A DNA stretch of 64,000 nt from Molanna angustata (GCA_963576475.1 OY754978.1:12633799-12697798); one strand, 5' to 3'; shown: positions 34,573 to 44,902, numbered from the stretch's first letter. Made by a program: numbers and translations. The notes: a model not told the origin generated them from the sequence alone.

Positions 34573-35383
34573 TTAGGGGATATGGTTTAAGTACTGTGCA
34601 ATAGTTGTTTTGGATTCCGAAAAATTTGTTAATCTGGATTTTGTTGTGGCATTCCAGTATATTTCAACAGTATTCCACGGATCACAGGAATTCTTTAGCC
34701 AGATAGTATAATCCAGGATATCTGATGAACAACTGGGGTCTTCTAATTTCTTTGCATCTTCGTTTATTCTCTGAGCATATGAAGAAGATGATGATGAATC
34801 TGAAGATTCAGATGTGCTCCTTTTTCTCGTTACAATTAGACCCGATTTCGAAAACGCTCTTCGACGTTGTCTGTAACAGTCTAATAATTTACCCTTTGCA
34901 GCAGTTTTTAGTCCTGGACTGAAGCTCACATAGGGTATAAAATATATAGACGAGGATTCGTGTTTAAAAACTTTTGTGATTTCTAACGCTAGATGAAAAA
35001 ATCTGCCGCTGGAAACCTTCGCATCAGGATCATTTTGAAGTTCTCTGGTAACAATCAAATTGCACAGTCTTCTGCGCCCAGAGTTGTCTAAAAGACCACT
35101 TGTTTCATAGCTAAGCAACAGAGCTTTACCCTCATTACTCGAATTTAGAAAATGATAGAGTTCCTAGAAAACAGAATAAGGATTTTAAAACAGGATAATT
35201 GTATTACAAACGTATGTATTAAAAAAACACCAATATACAAGAAAACCTAGGGGGCAATATTTTATTTTAGATTCGACTTACACATTTCTCCTCTGGTTGT
35301 TCAGGTGATAAGGGCAAAAGGACAACATCAGGTGATAAAAATTCAGGAGACACAGATAACGTATTCTCAAATGTTTCAGTACC
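34573..35383 (-). CDS. Spliced gene of unknown function inside the hAT-like element
   Basis: Two exons are visible on the minus strand: 35383-35282 (102 nt) and 35163-34573 (591 nt with TAA stop). The first has an upstream acceptor TTTTACAG and a GTAAGT donor at 35281; the second follows TTTTCTAG. Both are open and join in phase 0, giving about 230 residues with no start yet, so an upstream exon is expected. Exon 2 contains SGLLDNSGRRRLCNLIVTRE, FFHLALEITKVF, IYFIPY, KGKLLDCYRQRRRAF and a Ser-rich stretch (STSESSDSSSSSS), then WLKNSCDPWNTVEIYWNATT. From memory the F....YF.PY....GKL.d.Yr.rRR pattern with a later W....W..T...R occurs in unannotated arthropod proteins. The function is unknown and no catalytic motif is evident. 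An AATAAA lies ~80 nt downstream. The apparent Met at 35118 is TTG, not a real start. Confidence 0.62.
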
Positions 35384-35509
35384 CTGTAAAAGATAATATT
35401 TTTATAATATAAGTAACTATTTTCTTAAAATTTAAAGGCAATAGTGATTATACAACCACATGGGCAACTCCTGTTCATCCCGATTCGCTTGGCGAATGTG
35501 GATTCGCTG

Positions 35510-36035
35510 TATGGTTGAAATGTTACATCAGGGGGGACCCCCTGATGTAACTTTTTGCATGCTAATAACACCCACTAGAGGCTTCGCAGCATATAATATA
35601 TGTTTCCATGCATGGATTTACTCAGAATTCGGAGAAGAACATTTTATGTGAGTTTTGTGTATCTGTCTGTGTGTGTGTGTGTCCCTATTAACTTTTGATC
35701 CGCTCAATTCACCGAGCCCAAAATTTCAGAATATATAAACAATAATAGGCCTACAAAACTTTTAAACTCAGAATTGTGAATTTTTGTTTCAGTCAGGGGT
35801 TATCAACTTTTGAATTTTTACTTTATTTTTCCATATATCTCAGAAACCATAAAAACAAGAACGCTGAATATTGGTGTGAATATAGATAAATACAATATCT
35901 CAAATTTGATTTTTCAAAAAAATTACAGATTTTCTCAAACATTTTTCATTAAGAAAAATATTTTTTTTATTATAAATTTTTTTATTATAAAATGTTACAT
36001 CAGGGGGTCCCCCCTGATGTAACATTTCAACCATA
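35510..36035. mobile_element. TA-flanked MITE containing a captured HINE fragment
   Basis: Perfect 42-bp inverted repeats (35510-35551 and 35994-36035) begin TATGGTTGAAATGTTACATC. Each arm ends in its own palindrome, GTTACATCAGGGGG facing CCCCCTGATGTAAC. TA at both outer ends fits a Tc1/mariner-type target duplication. Between the arms, 35551-35979 is a 429-bp piece of the HINE family, identical by eye to 36504-36932 (constant offset 953, no gaps). The insertion lies upstream of exon 35282-35383 of the passenger gene. Confidence 0.9.
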
Positions 36036-36395
36036 CCGTACCAGTAAAATTTTGCATGTGGTCTTCGAGAAAAAAAAAGTTTGGAAACCTCTGCTCTAGA
36101 ACAACAAAATTGTCTTTTTCATAGTCTGGCTAGAAAAAATTTCCTACCTATTGTTAACGGGGGAGAAAAATGACTTTGAAGATTAGAGACATATTCAAGG
36201 AGGTTCCAAAGTTAGTGAAACTCAATGAAGGAAAAATAAAATATTTTGATTTAAAAAAACAGACCGCACATTGGATGAAAATAAAACATTTAAGAAATAG
36301 GTATTTTAGTTTTTCATAAAACTACAGGCGAATTGTTGGAATTTCAGTTTACAGTTTGAATTAAATATAAAAAAAATATTTTCTTTGAACTTTTA

Positions 36396-37383
36396 TTGTT
36401 TATCCAACTGTCGATTCGTTCATGAGAATTCAATTCTCTGAATGAATCGACATTATTAAGCCAAGATGCGTGTACGAAGGAACATTTTGTATGGCGTAGT
36501 GGACTTTTTGCATGCTAATAACACCCACTAGAGGCTTCGCAGCATATAATATATGTTTCCATGCATGGATTTACTCAGAATTCGGAGAAGAACATTTTAT
36601 GTGAGTTTTGTGTATCTGTCTGTGTGTGTGTGTGTCCCTATTAACTTTTGATCCGCTCAATTCACCGAGCCCAAAATTTCAGAATATATAAACAATAATA
36701 GGCCTACAAAACTTTTAAACTCAGAATTGTGAATTTTTGTTTCAGTCAGGGGTTATCAACTTTTGAATTTTTACTTTATTTTTCCATATATCTCAGAAAC
36801 CATAAAAACAAGAACGCTGAATATTGGTGTGAATATAGATAAATACAATATCTCAAATTTGATTTTTCAAAAAAATTACAGATTTTCTCAAACATTTTTC
36901 ATTAAGAAAAATATTTTTTTTATTATAAATTTATGTGTTTAACTGCCTATATTTCCAAAGTTTTTAAAAACATCGAAAAAAGCTGACATACCCCAATTAG
37001 ATAATTTAATTTTCTATGAAAAATAGAAACATTGTAGTAGAACATCTCAATATTTTTCAAACAATTTTCATAAAAATTGAATTTAGTGACGACATCGCTT
37101 CATACGATTTGTATGGCAGTCGCCTATACACAATATGTAAGAAGACTTAATAGTTTGATACTTAATCTCCAAACATACATTCAGAACCATCATGCTGTTT
37201 TCATATTCCGGGTAGGAAAAGAGGATTGACCTCCATACTGTCCTATCTTGACATACATACCAACATGTGTTAAAATTTTCAATAATTTGGATTTATGGGT
37301 TTATAGTTTGATTCTTATTCTTCAACTATACATACTATCGCTATCGACAGTTGGATCTCATGTGTTACATGCAACTAGTTTAT
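36396..37383 (+). mobile_element. Helentron-like element (HINE), copy 3, full length
   Basis: It starts ATCCAACTGTCGATTCGTTC and has an early stem-loop (ATTCGTTCATGAGAATTC with TCTCTGAATGAATCGACA), the conserved AGAGGCTTCGCAGCATA, a TGTGTG microsatellite near 36622, GTCAGGGGTTATCAAC, and the end ATCGACAGTTGGATCTCATG with TGTTACATGCAACTAGTT. It is the probable donor of the identical 429 bp in the neighbouring MITE. Confidence 0.82.
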
Positions 37384-38264
37384 AGAATACTTTTATTGAT
37401 TTGTCGTAGGTAAGCCTCACAAATTATTAATGTCGATGATGAATAATAGTTTTTTTCATCGAAAAGTCCAGTTTACTTTGAATATTTTAATAACTAAGAA
37501 AATCCAAATACAATTTAGTATAAGGTGTAAGACTGACAAATCTGTAAGTTCTGACAAAACATGACTTTCTTTATTTTGAAAAATCACCAAGAATATTATT
37601 GATTCAACACTACAAATCTAAACAGATACAGTAGAAACTAGGCGTTTTTTTTTTCCTTGGTTTCACCCATATTATCTCTTTCTCTATCTTTATAGAGATG
37701 CTTCAAAAAATACCTATAGTACACACTTCTATAGGTTTCATTGTAACCATATATATCTAACGCTGGTTAAATGTAGAAAAACAAATTTCATCACATTGAA
37801 AACGATTGGTAGCATACAATATCTTTAAAGAAGCATTGCTAAATTGAAAAGATAAATAAAAAAAAAATGTAAACACAGTTTTTATTTTATTTGCACTGAT
37901 ATGATGCTATTAAATTTTGCCAAAAGTTGAACAAATCACGCAACCAGCCTTGAAAATTTTCAAACTGCGACCGCTGGAACTCGAACCACAATAATGAAAT
38001 CGATTAATCAAAGTTTTTGAGAAATAATTTTGATTGTTTTATCCTTCCTCGACATTTTCCTCGTCCATAATTTTTCTGCGAGAGTATAAAGGTAGGAACG
38101 GTTTCTAAATATATCAGCATAGCGATCCATATCTCTTGTAGAACCCGGGCTGAATTATTGTTGGGACCTTGTGCCCTAAGTATGGTGAGATTTTCAAAGA
38201 GAATTAACCGCATAGGATTCGTTCGACCACAATACTCTTTGTATCGACAGACCCAACAAAACGC
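37384..38264. other. No gene recognised
   Basis: AT-rich. The minus frame at 38004-38213 has no recognisable domain. A tRNA B-box-like GGAACTCGAACC occurs near 37976, without a surrounding SINE. Confidence 0.45.
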
Positions 38265-38655
38265 TTACTTAAATAGATACTTAACACTTAGTTAACACTT
38301 TTTCAAACACTAACTTAAATAGTGACTTCACAATTACTCAAACACTTACATAAATAGTTACTTAACACTTACTTACCTATAAACTATGTAACTTAAATAA
38401 TTACTCAAACAATTACTTCAATAGTTACTAAACACTTATGAAAAAAATTCTTAAATAGTTACTTAACACTTACTCAAACACTCAAATAGTTACTAAACAC
38501 TTCCTCAAACACTTACTTAAATGGTAACTTAACACTTACTCAAACTTTAACTTAAAAAGTTTCTTAATACTTACTCAAACACTTATCACTTACTCAAACA
38601 TTTACTGAAATAGTTATTTAAGACTTACTCAATACTTACTTAAATATATACTTAA
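38265..38655. repeat. Degenerate minisatellite (CACTTACTCAAACACTTACT)
   Basis: Words AACACTTACTCAAACACTTA, CTTAAATAGTTACTTAACAC and minor variants are repeated about ten times with an irregular 35-40 bp spacing. The smallest recurrent blocks are ACTTACT and AAATAGTTACT. No coding sense. Clear ends at about 38265 and 38655. Confidence 0.85.
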
Positions 38656-38989
38656 CAAACACAAAAAACGCTAGAAAAAAAAATACTAGTTGAAATTAAA
38701 TGCGTTCATATTGCATACCAATAATCATAAAATTATTTTATTGATTTTTTTCTGATGCTCAAAGGGAAGATAGATGGACGAAGAGGAGTTTGTCGAAAAC
38801 AGATGTCCTGGCTTCATCACATCAAGTAATGGATCGAAAAAAGATGAGTGAAGGATCTGTTCAGTGAAGTTTCTTATATGTAAATATTAAATAAAAAAAT
38901 AAAAATAATATATTTGCTACATAATTTATTCCTCGACGATACATCTGCGTCGTTCAATTCATACCTACTTCTCCTATTTTTTTTCCTTT
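38656..38989 (+). mobile_element. LINE-B short fragment (38760-38880) in AT-rich spacer
   Basis: At 38764 the sequence reads GKIDGRRGVCRKQMSWLHHI, then WIEKR and VKDLFSE, the C-terminal words of LINE-B (GKIDGRRGVGRKQLSWLRNI at 47254). The rest of this interval is AT-rich with nothing recognised. Confidence 0.72.
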
Positions 38990-39165
38990 TTGTAAAGAAT
39001 GTATATATGTTCTTGTTACAAATACATATAGGTACATTGTCATTTAGTCCCTTATCTAAGCAGTAATGCTCGTGCTATAAGTGAACGAATTCGGTAGTAG
39101 TAGGATTCGAACACCCGACCACTGGATTATTAACTCAGCGCGCTACCATTCATCTAAACATGGCT
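38990..39165 (-). mobile_element. tRNA-derived SINE, decayed
   Basis: AATGTATATATGTTCTTGTT, GCTCGTGCTATAAGTGAACG, AGTAGGATTCGAACACCCGA and GATTATTAACTCAGCGCGCT follow the order of the reverse-oriented SINE. The A-box region is shortened (CTACCATTCATCT). More diverged than the copies at 21544 or 57382. Confidence 0.82.
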
Positions 39166-39740
39166 ATGATCATTCTCATTATTGAAGTTTTGTTTACATA
39201 TTACCTTTGTAGGTATGTAGGTAGACTGTATCAATTTACTAGAGGCTTCAAGAGATTATTAATGGTAATATGGCAGGACCTATCACATTTCGGAAAATCG
39301 GCAAGCGCACAATCGGTGACGTCACGCCAGATATAAAGATACGCGTCGGGCACCCCATCGTCATTCAAATTCGTTCCTGCGTACCATCAACTCGCCTGAC
39401 CGGAATTCGTCACGGCTCAGCCACGTTCCTGAAGTCGTTATAATTTATCGTGTTTAATTAGTTATTATTTATAATCTTCGCAAATATCAGTAATATACTT
39501 TTGTTAATAAATCCAGTAAGTCTATTTTTTGAGTTCTTATTTATTTGCTTGTTGTAATACCCAATTCTATTGTCAGTTACAGTCGTGCATGGTTAAAGAA
39601 CACGCAGAAATATTTAGCCGATTAACTGGTTCGATCCCAGTAGTCGAGCTCAACATAAAGACCCCCTGCACGGCCATAGTAACAGTAATAAACTCGCTTT
39701 TGTGCACATTCTTATACATTTACTGAATGAATAAATAAAG
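39166..39740 (+). other. Possible LTR-like segment (39245-39515) and flanking sequence
   Basis: A moderately GC-rich block contains GACGTCACGCC, a TATA-like ATATAAAGATACGCG, TCATTCAAATTCGTTCC and, downstream, TTAATAAATCC. This order (promoter, initiator, polyadenylation signal) suits an LTR or a retrotransposon promoter. I could not define its ends or a target duplication. A degenerate AATAAATAAAG tail closes the region at about 39728-39740. Confidence 0.3.
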
Positions 39741-40511
39741 TGAAGAAAGAATGGGTCTCGGGACATTATATTAATCTAACATCGCTTCAGTTATAGTTTT
39801 TTTTTATGTGAACTTTAAAGATAACGGCTATTTGTTTGAAGCCAAAACGTTCACAGTCTAATATTTGATTTTTCAAACGAAGGTAAGAATGAAAGAGAAC
39901 GTTAAGGAAATTCAATGTGGCACGGAGCGGTCAGGGGCGTGTTCAGTCAACAATAAATATATTCGAAATGTGCCAGTTTTCTCGGGCCACCGTTCCCTAG
40001 GGATGTACGTCTTGGGTAAACTTTGAAGACACTGGAGGAAAGTGTCGGGGTGTGTTTTATGGCCGTCTTAAAATTTGGAAAATAAGGAATATCAGATAGG
40101 TATGAGGCGGGGTAGGGAAGTTGAGAGTGGAAGTATGAGGAGACACCCTAACACCGGTGTTGGTAATAAATGGTTTATCGTCTTTTTGGTGCAACGCGAT
40201 AAATAAAGGTTTTTCAAAAATGAAAATGTGCCAAAATCGGCATTGACAGATATTGAACTAAGTATTAAGTACGAGTCACCTGGTACGTATTTTCAATTAA
40301 AGATCTCTTTGTTTACAATTACCAAGTGGAATAAATTGTTCAAAAGTAGATGATCTATGTATGTAGCTAGAAAACGACGAATAAAATAATAACAATTAAA
40401 TACTTAAATAAGTGAGTGTCATATATATTTTTTCAGTGTAGTAAATTTAGATATTTAGAACATGAAAAATATTAAATTGTTATCTAAAGTAATAAAGCAA
40501 TCAAAATGTTA

Positions 40512-40550
<39 letters not shown>

Positions 40551-41444
40551 TGTGTGTGTGTTTGTCTCACGCCTTTTGAAAAACTAAGAGCATCTAAAAA
40601 TCTAATTTATGTGCGAACGTGTACCAGTATACCTGATGCAGTGTCACGCTAAAAATAATGCGATAAAAATGCTGAATTTTAAAAATATTTCAATAATTAT
40701 TTTTTTCATACAAAATTTTCCAAGTCGTATCTGTCAAAAAAGTGTACATTGTGCACGCAAATATCTGTTAGTTTAAAAGTTAGAAGTACGTATTTACACG
40801 AAAAAAATATATTTACAAGTATAACTTAGCGTTTAAGTGAAAAACATGGTGAATATTTTGTATAATTATAATGTATAACTTATTTTTAAAGTAAGCGTTT
40901 TCTACATAAACGCCGCCATTTTAATATCTTTTCATACAATATTTCATTTTCCTACCGAATGAATATGTTCTTGAAAATAATAAACCTTTGAAATAAATGT
41001 AATTATGAAATAAGAAAATGAAACACAAGACATCACAGCAAGTTTTAAGACATATATTGTAAAAATGTGCTTATTATTAGTAAAGATATAGGGATAATAA
41101 AATTGCATAATTTGTAAATAATATTTGATTTTTCTGACAATTTTCATTTTTATGGCATCGAACAAACCAATGTAGGTACCTACATATTCAAAAAAAGTCT
41201 CAAACCATTTGATATTTTTAACGTATTGGAATGGTTACTATGGTAACGGAAAGATTCTGATATTCAAATAAAATTTGTTGTGAATAGAATTTATTTAGAA
41301 TATTGTTGTAGGTAGGTACCTACCTATTACTATTTACTTACAAATCAACAATATACTGATTTCCTATCGGAAAATTGCATGCGATGTGCTCCTAAACCGT
41401 TTGTCCGATTACAATGAAACTTTGGTGAATTGTCGAGCGTGTGC
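39741..41444. other. No gene; GT microsatellite at 40511-40562
   Basis: AT-rich, with a less AT-rich stretch at 39900-40160 that shows no coding frame. A (GT)n tract with two single-base interruptions occupies about 40511-40562. TAGGTAGGTACCTACCTATT near 41310 is a palindromic word typical of Lepidoptera. No gene recognised. Confidence 0.55.
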
Positions 41445-42190
41445 CCGGGATGGTTTCTGGATTTAAACTTTTTTCTTATTCTTCTTCTTCTTCGTGTATT
41501 TGGTCATTTTACCTATGAAGGGGGAGTATCCTGGGAAAAGAAGGTCCGACTGTCCCTCCATCTCTTCGCAGGTCTTCCAGGACGGTTTGTGGATTTTAAC
41601 TTTTTTCTTCTTCTTCTTCATCGTGTATTTGGTTATTTTACCTATGAAGGTGGACTATCCTGGGAGAAGAAGGTCCCACTTTCCGACCATCTCTTCACAG
41701 GTTTCTGGGTTTAAACTTTTTTCTTTTTTTTCTTCATCGTGTATTTGGTCATATTACCTATGAAGATGAACTATCCTGGGAGATGAAGGTCCAATTTTCC
41801 TTCCATCTCTTCGCAAGTTTCTGGATTTAAACTATTTTCTTCTTCTTCTTCATCGTCTATTTAGTCATTTTACCCATGAAAGTGGACTACCCTGGGAGAA
41901 GAAGGTCCAATTTTCCTTCCATCTCTTCACAGGTTTCTGGATTTAAACTTTTTTTTCTTCTTCTTCTTCATCGTGCATTTGGTCATTTTACCTATGAAGG
42001 TGGACTATCCTGGGAGAAGAAGGTCCAATTTTCCTTCATTATCTTCGCAGGTATCTGGATTTGAACTTTTTTCTTCTTCTTCTTCGTGTATTTAGTCATT
42101 TTACCTATGAAGGTGGAGTATCCTGGGAAAAGAAGGTCCTTTCATCTCTTCGCGTTTCTTCCAGGATGGTTTCTGGATTTAAACTTTTCT
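41445..42190 (-). repeat. Tandem array of a LINE-D 3' end, six units of 113-129 bp
   Basis: ACCTATGAAG marks units at 41511, 41640, 41756, 41872, 41990 and 42103. On the minus strand each unit reads AAACCTGCGAAGAGATGGA, then GGACCTTCTTCTCCCAGGAT and CACGAAGAAGAAGAAG. The first unit's CGAAGAGATGGAGGGACAGT aligns with the LINE-D 3' end at 24150-24405 (CCAAGAGATGGAGGGATAGT), and the GAA run matches its tail. It is therefore a tandem amplification of a retrotransposon terminus. Frames here have no coding meaning. Confidence 0.85.
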
Positions 42191-42197
42191 TAACCGA

Positions 42198-42357
42198 CTT
42201 AAGGGACGGGATGTAATGAAGGGAAGGGACGTAAATTGAAGGGACTGGAGGTACTGAAGGGCCTGAAGGGACGGGAGGTACTGAAGGGTCTGAAGCGACG
42301 GGAGGTACTGAAGGGTCTGAAGCGACGGGAGGTACTGAAGGGTCTGAAGCGACGGGT
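42198..42357 (+). repeat. 27-bp minisatellite
   Basis: GGAGGTACTGAAGGGTCTG recurs at 42247, 42274, 42301 and 42328, exactly 27 bp apart, with more degenerate partial units (GGGATGTAATGAAGGG) before the first. The last unit runs into a T-rich tract at 42357. Not coding. Confidence 0.93.
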
Positions 42358-42695
42358 CTTTTTCTTTTTCTTCTTAATTTTATGTAGACCTTTAGGACAG
42401 TTTTTATAAAAACTATTTCCTTTAGTCTTTTTCTTCGTTTTCTTATTTTATGTAGAACTTGTGTGAATTTTATACAAACTATTTCCTATAGATTAATCTT
42501 CTTCTTCTTTTATGAAGACCTTTTGGTTTGTTTTCATACAATCTATTTCCAATAGTCTTATTCTTCTATTTTATGTATTTTAACTTATTTTACGTAGACC
42601 ATTGGGATAGTTTTTTATAAAAACTATTTCGTATAGTCTTTACTTATCCTTCTCTTTTTTATTTAGACTTTTGGGTTAGTTTTAAGTCTAATAGT
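42358..42695. repeat. Degenerate tandem repeat of about 60-75 bp
   Basis: TATGTAGACCTTTAGGACAG and ATAAAAACTATTTCCTTTAG recur with substitutions about five times to 42695. Each unit has a TTCTTCTT run, a GTAGAC word and an AACTATTTC word. The same words return inside the longer repeats that follow. Confidence 0.75.
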
Positions 42696-43500
42696 CTATT
42701 GTGCAGAAATATTTTTAACGATATGCATACTTGATGAAAATACATATGTAAAAACGAATGGATTGTGGGATGTGACGATGTAACCTGCACTAGAATCTTT
42801 TCAATACTTTTGTTTAATCAAATTTAAACCATTTATATCATCCTATTTTGAATAATTTTCAACACCTACACATTTGATTTAGTTGACAATATTTAAAGAA
42901 TGGGGGTTGTGGCCATTACTGAACTCTTCACAATGTTTATATTCAAATTAAAAACTATTTACCATAGTTTAAGTCTTCTTCTTCTTCGTTAATGTAGACT
43001 TTTGTGTCAATTTTAAGTCTATTAGTCTAATTGTGCAAAAATATAATGCACACTCGATGCAAAAATATAAAAACGAATATTATGATGTGACCAACACTAG
43101 ATCTTTTCAGTACATTTGTTTTATCAAATTTTAACCACATCCCAACATCCAAAATTACTAAATTTTCAATAGGTACGGTACATATTAAAATTTATTTCGA
43201 TGATAATATTTAAAAATGGGGGTTGTGGCCAAACCAATCTCTTTACAACGTTGATAAACAGTCATATTTAAAACCATTTCGCATAGTCCATGCGTGCAGA
43301 AATTTTGTATATTATACTTCATTCACACTTTATAAAAAACAATGGGTTGTGGCCATCACTTGAACATTTTACAATCAAATTCAATCATATTTCAAACCAC
43401 TTTTCATAGTCCGATTTTGCAAAATAATTGGGTGACAAAATTATAAAAACGATTGCTTTTTCCTTCATAATATTACATTCTTGGCCAACGGCGGGACATA
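42696..43500. repeat. Higher-order repeat, about 316-bp unit plus a partial
   Basis: GGGGGTTGTGGCCA occurs at 42902 and 43218, and GGGTTGTGGCCATCACT at 43344. Between the first two, the blocks AGTCTATTAGTCTAATTGTG, AAAAACGAAT, TTTTCA.TAC.TTTGTTT and AAATTTTCAA occur in the same order as upstream of the first. The third unit is shortened to 124 bp and fades out at GGGACATAAAAGCTAG. Confidence 0.78.
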
Positions 43501-43687
43501 AAAGCTAGTAAAAAATATAATGATGCGATTTAATATGAGCAAAATATTAAATTTTGAAAATCTTTTCCCCAGTACCTACACTCAAAAGGTACATCGTTGA
43601 AATAAAGAATAGTTTATTAGAATATCTTTATTCTATTGCGTGATTTTTTTGTAATTTGATTTTGTTTAAAATGAAACTTATAAAATT

Positions 43688-43926
43688 ATTTATTTATTTA
43701 TTTATTAAGCATGTTCAATACTGTGTGCAATGGCGGGTTTATTGCCACAAGGCTATTTCTTCCAACCAACCTAAGCAACGCGAGGCCATAGACAGTATAG
43801 TGGTAGGTACATTAAATTTATAACAAACGGAAAGAAACACGTAACATTATTAAGAGTAAATTCACAGCGACAAAGGAAGGAAGGAAATAGAGGTTGAGGG
43901 AGGGGAGGGAGGATGGATGGGAGGAT
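43688..43926 (-). mobile_element. 5'-truncated LINE 3' end in the left arm of element X
   Basis: ATTATTTATTTATTTATTTA is the AAAT tail on the minus strand. It is followed by GTGCAATGGCGGGTTTATTG, AAGGCTATTTCTTCCAACC and a 3' UTR that ends in GGGAGGGAGGATGGATGG. The right arm of element X lacks this block, which gives its limits directly. No coding sequence is kept. Confidence 0.82.
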
Positions 43927-44657
43927 GAAAATAAGTTTTAGTAAAACCCTTTTTTCTTTATTTATTCTAAGTAACTAAAAAATACGAGGCCTACGTAGAA
44001 GATTTTTTCTTCAATATGAAAATATGAAAGAATATGAAAATCTACCGGCTTAGTTTTTTTTCTACTTTAATTACTATTCTCTCTATCTAAAAAAAAACTT
44101 TAAATATTGCCTTTTCTTCACGAGAAAACGTTGTATTCACAGATTTTGTGATATATATTTTTTCGTGTTTCATACATTTGAAGAGAATTTAGTGTACATA
44201 TTTTTGTACATTCGTATGCCTAAGGTATACAAGTGCTTTAATGGCAATAAGTATTTTAGATTCACAATGCCTCGTGTATATTATGATATATGAAGAATGC
44301 ATAAAAAATCGTTTTAGAATTAAAAAAAAAATCTTTGAATAGTGTGACAAAGCAGTATGTTATCTACTAATAATATGGAATCTACCAAAAGTAAGGCACA
44401 ATAACTATGAAAGATCTTTGTAAAGGTTTTAAAATTGTTCTTCGAGATCACAAAATCCGCATGACCAATGGCTGGGACCTTGGCTGCGTTCACAATGAAC
44501 TCCGAGTGGACTTGTGACGCAATAAGTGACGCTCTAAGCTGTTCGTAATAACCGGAAACAAACGCTCGAATGACACTCTGTCGCGTTCAGATTGAACATC
44601 GAGGGTACGCTCCAAACGCTCGGTATAATCATCGAGTGAAAAATGCTCTGACAGTTA

Positions 44658-44902
44658 TCCAACTGTCGATTTGTTCAGGAGAACTTTGTTCTCTTAACAT
44701 ATCGACAATGTTTCAAGCCAGGATACGCGAGAATTGTATGCAGAGGTCTACTTTTTTCACGGCTTTTCCAACTTTGAAGTCAAAAAACACCAACTTAGAG
44801 GCTTCGCAGCATATATGTTCCATACACGGATTTACTCAGAATTCGGAGTAGAACATTTCGTGTGTCTGTGTGTATGTGTGTCTGTGTGTTTGTGTGCTGT
44901 GT

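Larger units (their letters stand above)
33666..36093 (-). mobile_element. hAT-like DNA element carrying a spliced passenger gene
   Basis: Terminal words CGGTGATTTCCAAA (33666) and, inverted, CAGAGGTTTCCAAA (ending 36093) agree at 11 of 14 positions and resemble hAT ends. They are flanked by CTATAGAT and CTCTAGAA, an 8-bp pair agreeing at 6 of 8 positions and close to the hAT-preferred CTCTAGAG. The 2.43 kb interior has no hAT dimerisation domain that I can see. It holds a foldback block (about 33955-34040, with TTTCGATGGTTATACCATCA), the minus-strand gene at 34573-35383, and a younger 526-bp insertion. Either a non-autonomous hAT that captured a gene, or an unusual element whose protein is this gene. 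Confidence 0.65.

Noticed and set aside
35118..35120. Start codon of the gene in the hAT-like element at 35118
   Set aside because: The codon is TTG, and the frame continues upstream to a good splice acceptor at 35164 and a further in-phase exon.
38265..38655. CRISPR-like spaced repeats
   Set aside because: Repeats are degenerate, spacing is irregular, no unique spacers are present, and the surroundings are eukaryotic.
41430..42064. Plus-strand frames with repeated FFLLLLHR..FGHFTYEGG blocks
   Set aside because: Antisense translation of the LINE-D tail array.
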